Notes under the pieces: generated by a model
What the model was told of the DNA's origin: nothing
What the model saw: the letters and a program-made list of their open reading frames with translations, nothing else
The model's database searches: none
Part shown: positions 1 through 3,625 of the stretch, piece after piece
Numbering within the stretch: the stretch's first letter is position 1
Layout: every line of letters begins with the position of its first letter
Position numbers and translations under genes: made by a program
From: Bacillota bacterium
Lineage (GTDB): Bacteria; Bacillota; Dehalobacteriia; UBA4068
DNA: 5,910 nt
NCBI GenBank assembly: GCA_017439615.1
Contig: JAFSIU010000186.1
Location: forward strand, 1-5,910
Reading direction: 5' to 3'

Positions 1-709
1 GATAATAGGGCATCATTTCTTCTTTGATACGCTTCAAAGCTGCGGCAGGAGTCATACCCCAGTTGGTAGGACAGGTGGACAGGAATTCCACGATGCCGAA
101 GCCTTTGCCATCAAGCTGAACCTGCAAAGCCTTCTTGACAGCTTTCTTTGCCTTACGGATATTGGCGGGAGTGTCGAGTGCGACTCTTTCCACGAAAACA
201 GCACCATCGATAGTGGCGAGCAATTCGCAGATACGCAGCGGCATACCGTTTTGCTCCTTGCTTCTGCCTTCGGGAGCGGTGGTTGCTTTCTGACCGATAA
301 GAGTGGTGGGAGCCATCTGACCACCAGTCATGCCGTAAATACCGTTATTGATGAAGAAGGTGGTGATCTTCTCGCCTCTGTGGGCTGCGTGCACGATTTC
401 CGCCATACCGATGGAGGCAAGGTCGCCATCGCCCTGATATGTAAAGACCACCTTGTCAGGATGAACTCTTTTGACGCCTGTGGCAACTGCCGGAGCTCTG
501 CCATGTGCGGATTCGCACATATCAACATTCATATTCTGATGTGCCAGAACACTGCAGCCGATGGAGCCAACGCCGATGGTATCACCGAGAAGTCCCATTT
601 CTTCAATAGATTCCATAACAATGCGATGTGCAATACCATGTGTGCAGCCGGGGCAATATATACTTGCATTGGGCAGCATGCCCTTTGTGATACCGAATAT
701 TTCTTTCAT
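1..709 (-). CDS. 2-oxoacid:ferredoxin oxidoreductase, beta (TPP-binding) subunit, partial
   Basis: This subunit binds thiamine pyrophosphate in the cytoplasmic complex that interconverts a 2-oxoacid plus CoA with acyl-CoA, CO2 and reduced ferredoxin. I translated 236 residues from the ATG at 709; the frame stays open to base 1, so the C-terminus is missing. Residues 19-24 read CPGCTH, the cysteine motif near the N-terminus of this family. The TPP/Mg site is GDGDLASIG (93-101), followed about 25 residues later by NNGIYGMTGGQ (121-131), which is the GDG-x-NN signature. Members usually have about 245-290 residues, so only a short tail is lost. An SD (GGAGGG, complement of 718-723) lies 8 nt before the ATG and overlaps the last codons of the alpha gene, pointing to coupled translation. 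The family is certain. Substrate choice (branched-chain, 2-oxoglutarate or aryl) cannot be read from the sequence; a branched-chain role is inferred from the neighbours. Confidence 0.93.
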   Translation of the reverse strand, partial: MKEIFGITKGMLPNASIYCPGCTHGIAHRIVMESIEEMGLLGDTIGVGSIGCSVLAHQNMNVDMCESAHGRAPAVATGVKRVHPDKVVFTYQGDGDLASIGMAEIVHAAHRGEKITTFFINNGIYGMTGGQMAPTTLIGQKATTAPEGRSKEQNGMPLRICELLATIDGAVFVERVALDTPANIRKAKKAVKKALQVQLDGKGFGIVEFLSTCPTNWGMTPAAALKRIKEEMMPYY

Positions 710-713
710 AATA

Positions 714-1793
714 TTAACCCTCCAAAATCTTCAAGGCTTTTTCGCACATTTCCAAGGAATTGGGAACGATGCCGCCGGTGCGATGAATCAGCTTGACCGG
801 GAAACGGCCTGCAACAGCCTTTTTCACATCTTCGATCATCTGTCCCATGGAAAGCTCGCAGGAAACAACTGCCTTGGTGGTGGTTTTATCGATCAAATCA
901 AAGGCCTCATCGGGGAAGGGCCAGAGGGAAATAGGTCTGATAAGACCTGCTTTGATACCCTTTTCTGCCAAAAGCTCCATAGCCTCTTTGATCAATCTTG
1001 CCATAGTACCGAATGCGACAAAGACTATATCCGCGCCTTCGAGATTTTCGGCTTCATAGCGACATAATTCCTTTTCAGCCTCGGCATATTTAGCAAAAAG
1101 CTTTTCGACATGAACTTCCAAATCCTCGGGCTGCATACGCAGGGATTTGACAACATTGCGCTTGCTGTCATCCGTGCCATAACCGGTGATTGCCCAAGGC
1201 TTGTAGGAACGGATATCTTCTCTTGCAACAACTTCCTTCCACTCAGGAAGCTTGATGGGTTCCATCATCTGACCCATCATACCGTCAACCAGGACCATGA
1301 CGGGATTCTGCCATCTATCAGCCAAGGAGGGAGCTTCATAGAGAATATCGACTGCTTCCTGCAGGTTTGCGGGAGCGAATACAGGAATACGATAATCGCC
1401 ATTGCCGCCGCCGCGTGTTACCTGGAAATAGTCTGCCTGACCGGGCTGGATGCCGCCGACACCGGGGCCGCAGCGGGAAACATTCAAAAGAACAACCGGA
1501 ACCTCAGCGGAGCAAAGGAAGCTCATACCTTCCTGCATCAAAGCGATACCGGGGGAAGAAGAAGAAACGAAAACACTGCCGCCGGAGGCTGCTGCGCCAT
1601 AGGCCATGTTGATGGCTGCGACTTCGCTTTCTGCCTGCACGAAGGTGCCGCCTGCTTTGGCAAGATTTCTTGCCATATATTCGGGGATTTCGCTCTGAGG
1701 GGTAATAGGATAGCCGAAATAGAAACGGCTGCCGCCGCGAACGGCTGCTTCTGCAAAGGCTTCATTACCTTTCATTAAAACCTTTTCACTCAT
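714..1793 (-). CDS. vorB: 2-oxoacid:ferredoxin oxidoreductase, alpha subunit (VorB/KorA type)
   Basis: Alpha subunit of a four-subunit 2-oxoacid:ferredoxin oxidoreductase, carrying the pyrimidine-binding domain that completes the TPP site. It is 359 residues, the normal length for VorB/KorA. The N-terminal domain (about 1-180) holds the family hallmark YPITPQSEI (28-36) and QAESEVAA (53-60), where the conserved Glu contacts the TPP aminopyrimidine in relatives. The second, transketolase C-terminal-like domain (about 253-355) includes VAFGT (259-263) and RPISLWPFP (286-294). The ATG at 1793 sits 2 nt after the ferredoxin stop; its SD (GGAGG, complement of 1801-1805) is inside the ferredoxin gene with 7 nt spacing, so translation is probably coupled. 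It resembles proteins usually labelled 3-methyl-2-oxobutanoate dehydrogenase subunit VorB. That name implies branched-chain substrates but is mostly homology-based; a 2-oxoglutarate role (KorA) is the alternative. The enzyme is reversible and can carboxylate acyl-CoAs when reduced ferredoxin is plentiful. Confidence 0.93.
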   Translation of the reverse strand: MSEKVLMKGNEAFAEAAVRGGSRFYFGYPITPQSEIPEYMARNLAKAGGTFVQAESEVAAINMAYGAAASGGSVFVSSSSPGIALMQEGMSFLCSAEVPVVLLNVSRCGPGVGGIQPGQADYFQVTRGGGNGDYRIPVFAPANLQEAVDILYEAPSLADRWQNPVMVLVDGMMGQMMEPIKLPEWKEVVAREDIRSYKPWAITGYGTDDSKRNVVKSLRMQPEDLEVHVEKLFAKYAEAEKELCRYEAENLEGADIVFVAFGTMARLIKEAMELLAEKGIKAGLIRPISLWPFPDEAFDLIDKTTTKAVVSCELSMGQMIEDVKKAVAGRFPVKLIHRTGGIVPNSLEMCEKALKILEG

Positions 1794-1795
1794 GA

Positions 1796-2017
1796 TTAAG
1801 CCTCCATTTCACTAAGTGTAATAACTAAATCAGGACAGATAAGAGCACAGCTGTAGCAGCCGACACATTCCTCTTCATTGGTAATGCAGGCAACCGCATA
1901 GCCCTTTTTATTCAGATGCTTGGACATAGTAAGTAAATTATTGGGGCATACTGTTGTGCAAAGCTCGCAGCCCTTGCAGCGCTCAGTATTGAAATCAATT
2001 TTGATATTCCTTTTCAT
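1796..2017 (-). CDS. 2x[4Fe-4S] ferredoxin-type delta subunit of 2-oxoacid oxidoreductase
   Basis: A 73-residue electron-transfer subunit that would pass electrons between the TPP site and external ferredoxin. Two complete [4Fe-4S] motifs are visible: C14-x2-C17-x2-C20-x3-C24-P and C51-x2-C54-x2-C57-x3-C61-P. The length and position, directly before the alpha gene, fit the KorD/VorD-like subunit of four-subunit enzymes. I chose the ATG at 2017 because AAAGGAG lies 6-7 nt upstream. An in-frame ATG at 2074 would overlap the end of the NTPase gene and has no comparable SD. Only 13 nt separate this start from the NTPase stop, so the two genes are on one transcript. Confidence 0.92.
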   Translation of the reverse strand: MKRNIKIDFNTERCKGCELCTTVCPNNLLTMSKHLNKKGYAVACITNEEECVGCYSCALICPDLVITLSEMEA

Positions 2018-2030
2018 TTCTTTCTCCTTT

Positions 2031-2726
2031 CTACTTATCAAGCCAGCTTTGGCGCAAATACATTCCCACACCAAAGGGCATAAAATCTTTATCTAAAACC
2101 GAGGGATCAATGATACCCTGCGGATAGCAATCGCATAATATTTCATATCCTCTGCTTTCGGCAAGCTCAGAACATAGTCGCCTGCCCTTCGCTATATCGT
2201 CTGCAGTAGTTTCACGGAGCAGATGCGTATTATTGATGAGATAATCGGCTTTGATGCCAAGCTCATTTTCGATAAGCTCAATTTGTTCAATTGCATCGGG
2301 GACAGTTCTTGTTTCATAGCGATTGGCATTCAGAACAATTGCCAGATTGAAGTCATCACCCTGGAAATATTTGTCGAACTGCTTTAATATTCTTGCTCCT
2401 GCCTCATTGCCGCCAAGGTCTATTATAACACGACAAGACTCATCTTCCAAGGGCCTGCGTATGTTTGCAGAGAGCTCGGGTATTTCAGCCGTTACATCAT
2501 GACCGAAAAAGCTGCCCTGTACCTCCACACCTTCCGCCTTCAGCTTTGCAGCGCATTCGCGCGAACGGAAATAGGGATTCACAACATCAAGATCAATGAC
2601 AGCCAACGGTGATATTCCCTCTGCAGCCGCCTGCATCGCAAGGCTCACGGCGAATTCGGTCTTGCCGCTGCCATAATGCCCTGCGACAATCAATATTCTT
2701 TTTTTGAAAAATTTTTGGATATCCAT
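2031..2726 (-). CDS. P-loop NTPase of the CobQ/MinD/ParA-like superfamily, first gene of the VOR operon
   Basis: A 231-residue cytoplasmic protein with a deviant SIMIBI-type P-loop fold. Walker A is GHYGSGKT (16-23). A second strand, VIDLDVVNPYFRSRE (43-57), has the acidic/Asn pattern of MinD/CobQ-like proteins, and VIIDLGG (100-106) is the Walker B strand. NANRYETRT (133-141) and INNTH (164-168) look like the guanine/adenine-side loops of this class. No membrane segment or Fe-S cysteine cluster is evident, which sets it apart from Mrp/NBP35 carriers. I chose the ATG at 2726 because GGAG (complement of 2734-2737) is 7 nt upstream; an in-frame ATG at 2798 would put a strong terminator hairpin inside the coding region. 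It heads the operon 13 nt before the ferredoxin subunit, suggesting a role in assembling, maturing or regulating the oxidoreductase. That is inference from context: I do not know a characterised function for this family. Confidence 0.9.
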   Translation of the reverse strand: MDIQKFFKKRILIVAGHYGSGKTEFAVSLAMQAAAEGISPLAVIDLDVVNPYFRSRECAAKLKAEGVEVQGSFFGHDVTAEIPELSANIRRPLEDESCRVIIDLGGNEAGARILKQFDKYFQGDDFNLAIVLNANRYETRTVPDAIEQIELIENELGIKADYLINNTHLLRETTADDIAKGRRLCSELAESRGYEILCDCYPQGIIDPSVLDKDFMPFGVGMYLRQSWLDK

Positions 2727-2741
2727 TCTGCATCTCCGAAG

Positions 2742-2786
2742 ATTAATAAAAAATGCTCTGTTCCTTACTTTCAAAGAACAGAGCAT
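2742..2786 (-). terminator. Strong intrinsic terminator/attenuator directly upstream of the NTPase gene
   Basis: Two 11-bp arms (2753-2763 and 2776-2786) are perfect inverted repeats around a 12-nt loop. In minus-strand RNA the hairpin is followed by six U's and then an AU-rich stretch, the classic intrinsic terminator layout. It lies 24 nt after the stop of the small ORF and only about 5 nt before the SD of the NTPase gene. It either ends the small ORF's transcript or controls read-through into the VOR operon. Confidence 0.85.
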
Positions 2787-2810
2787 ATATAACAACAAAA
2801 ACTCAATTCT

Positions 2811-3023
2811 TCAAAAGCATATTCGTTTCATCATAATAATAAGGCTAAGCAAAAGAGCAAGCAAAATAACCGCAAGGTCAAGGACCAATGCGGCAAGCAA
2901 AACAAAAAGACATACGCAAAGCGTATGTCCGAAAGCAGCATAAGCAGAATGAGCGCAGGAAGAGAAGCTCTCGCAACGAGAACCTGTGCAGCAATTCGAA
3001 GTTGTCATTGCAAATGTGCTCAT
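2811..3023 (-). CDS. Small Cys-rich hydrophobic peptide, unknown function (possible leader peptide)
   Basis: I do not recognise this 70-residue protein, but it has good expression signals: a full AGGAGG SD (complement of 3030-3035) 6 nt before the ATG and a near-consensus promoter just upstream. The N-terminal part (1-34) is Cys/Ser-rich, with Cys at 11, 12, 17 and 23. Residues 35-63 form one hydrophobic stretch in which 20 of 29 residues are Leu, Ile or Val, interrupted by a single Asp (49). A short basic end follows (MMKR, 64-67). It could be a single-pass membrane peptide. Because a terminator follows at once and a branched-chain oxoacid operon comes next, it could instead be a BCAA-sensing leader peptide. 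A second hairpin with a U-tract lies inside its coding sequence. That a translated ORF is here is fairly secure; its function is open. Confidence 0.62.
   Translation of the reverse strand: MSTFAMTTSNCCTGSRCESFSSCAHSAYAAFGHTLCVCLFVLLAALVLDLAVILLALLLSLIIMMKRICF
2897..2930 (-). terminator. Terminator-like hairpin inside the small ORF
   Basis: A perfect 9-bp inverted repeat (2909-2917 with 2921-2929) has a 3-nt loop. On the minus strand it is followed by five U's, a G and four more U's. That resembles an intrinsic terminator, but it lies within translated sequence, so active ribosomes would be expected to prevent it from folding. The plus strand has no T-tract after the hairpin, so orientation favours the minus strand. 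Confidence 0.45.
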
Positions 3024-3029
3024 TTCAAG

Positions 3030-3035
3030 CCTCCT
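3030..3035 (-). promoter_or_regulatory. Shine-Dalgarno site of the small ORF
   Basis: The complement reads AGGAGG, a perfect anti-16S match, with 6 nt between it and the ATG at 3023. This is the main argument that the small ORF is translated. Confidence 0.85.
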
Positions 3036-3055
3036 GATTCAACAACTTAAACTGT

Positions 3056-3084
3056 AATATATCACCACAACAAATATGTGTCAA
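3056..3084 (-). promoter_or_regulatory. Sigma-A promoter of the small ORF / leftward transcript
   Basis: On the minus strand, TTGACA (complement of 3079-3084) is separated by exactly 17 nt from TATATT (complement of 3056-3061), with TG one base before the -10 (extended -10). The predicted start is near 3048, giving a 5' leader of about 25 nt before the small ORF. No equally good promoter is visible closer to the NTPase gene, so this may also feed the VOR operon by read-through. Confidence 0.75.
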
Positions 3085-3253
3085 GTTTTTTTTGGATGTT
3101 TATTGTATTTTTCATTATACTTTTCTTAATGATATCTGCACGCAAAAAAAGAAAGATTTCGCCTGCACAAATCTCATATTTTACGATTCTTAAACTATGA
3201 ATCCATAATAATTCTACAATTCAAATATGAAAACTTATGCAAGTAAAATTTTT
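3085..3253. other. AT-rich spacer between the divergent promoters
   Basis: I see no coding signal, RNA gene or long repeat in this stretch. It is rich in A and T runs and is a plausible place for regulator binding, but no clear operator can be named here. The only striking symmetric element starts just to its right, at 3254. Confidence 0.5.
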
Positions 3254-3273
3254 TAGTTTTTTTGAAAAAACTA
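3254..3273. repeat. 20-bp AT-rich palindrome abutting the -35 box
   Basis: Arms TAGTTTTTT and AAAAAACTA are perfect reverse complements around a central TG. The palindrome ends at the base before the TTGACA box of the plus-strand promoter. Possible roles are an operator (for example for the XRE domain encoded downstream) or an UP-element-like A/T tract. Low sequence complexity means chance symmetry is possible. Confidence 0.4.
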
Positions 3274-3302
3274 TTGACAGCCAAAAAAGCATGTGCTAAA
3301 AT
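3274..3302 (+). promoter_or_regulatory. Sigma-A promoter of the T-box / acyl-CoA ligase unit
   Basis: A perfect TTGACA (3274-3279), a 17-nt spacer and TAAAAT (3297-3302) are present, with TG one base before the -10 (extended -10). The expected start at about 3308-3311 lies shortly before the first conserved T-box stem, as it should for a transcript beginning with a T-box leader. Confidence 0.85.
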
Positions 3303-3531
3303 CCAAAAATAATTAAACATTCTCTTTAAAAGCTGTGACGAAGACGGCAGAGAAAAAGGAGTTTACAGAGAGCGGACATTTGGTGCGAGTCCGTAACAAG
3401 AGTTTCTCAATTTGCCCATCACTTCTGAGCTGAGGATCCGAAAAAGCGATGCTTGAGTAGACATTCTCCGTATAGCCGCGTTAAGGTGATGAGCTTGTTG
3501 GAGCTCTTGAGGTGGCGTTTTAAAAGCGCAA

Positions 3532-3567
3532 TTTGAGTGGTACCGCGGATTATCAATCCGTCTCAAA
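3532..3567 (+). promoter_or_regulatory. T-box antiterminator fold
   Basis: TTTGAG (3532-3537) pairs with CTCAAA (3562-3567). The seven-base bulge TGGTACC (3538-3544) receives the tRNA acceptor end. GCGGA (3545-3549) then pairs with TCCGT (3557-3561), leaving a 7-nt loop. The 3' strand is the same sequence that forms the 5' arm of the terminator, so the two folds exclude each other. Confidence 0.88.
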
Positions 3568-3594
3568 GTGATTTGAGACGGATTTTTTATTTTT
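3555..3594 (+). terminator. T-box intrinsic terminator
   Basis: A perfect 13-bp stem (3555-3567 with 3572-3584) with a GTGA loop is followed by a T-rich tract to 3594. It ends about 30 nt before the ligase gene. This is the default OFF state when tRNA is aminoacylated. Confidence 0.92.
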
Positions 3595-3625
3595 CACAAC
3601 CAAACAAAAGAAAGGAATGATGAAA

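Larger units (their letters stand above)
3309..3594 (+). promoter_or_regulatory. T-box leader riboswitch, AUC (isoleucine) specifier
   Basis: This transcribed leader senses uncharged tRNA and decides between termination and read-through into the ligase gene. Stem I closes by AGCT pairing (3331-3334 with 3428-3431), followed by the GA/K-turn region. The helix GAAG (3340-3343) pairs with CTTC (3422-3425). Directly 5' of that CTTC strand is the triplet ATC (3418-3420) plus the usual purine (A3421), the specifier position in T-box RNAs, so tRNA-Ile (anticodon GAU) is predicted. The distal AGAGAG (3367-3372) and GGTGCGAG (3382-3389) elements flank a CGGAC/GTCCG stem. Further on come GAGTAGAC (3455-3462) and the T-box core GAGTGGTACCGCGG (3535-3548). 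The TGGT bulge would pair with an ACCA tRNA end, consistent with tRNA-Ile. One oddity is that the usual AGUA/GAA S-turn bases at the specifier loop are not seen. The class is certain; the amino acid call is strong. Confidence 0.93.

Noticed and set aside
251..1778. Plus-strand open frames opposite the beta and alpha subunit genes (251-796, 561-1067, 1110-1778)
   Set aside because: They overlap well-supported minus-strand genes, lack SD sites and encode no recognisable protein.
2031..2798. Longer form of the NTPase starting at 2798
   Set aside because: It would place the terminator hairpin inside the gene and add a non-conserved 24-residue N-terminus; the ATG at 2726 has a well-spaced GGAG.
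3411..3426. Alternative specifier readings such as CCC (Pro), CAT (His) or TTC (Phe)
   Set aside because: Only ATC sits immediately before the single purine and the CTTC strand that closes the loop, matching the spacing (specifier, six bases, GAGC) of the general T-box pattern.
3363..3566. Minus-strand open frame across the T-box leader
   Set aside because: The stretch is explained by conserved RNA structure; the frame has no expression signals.
3617..3625. ATG 3617 or 3620 as ligase start
   Set aside because: Both are too close to the AAAGGA SD (0 and 3 nt). They cannot be fully excluded, but 3626 or 3644 is better spaced.
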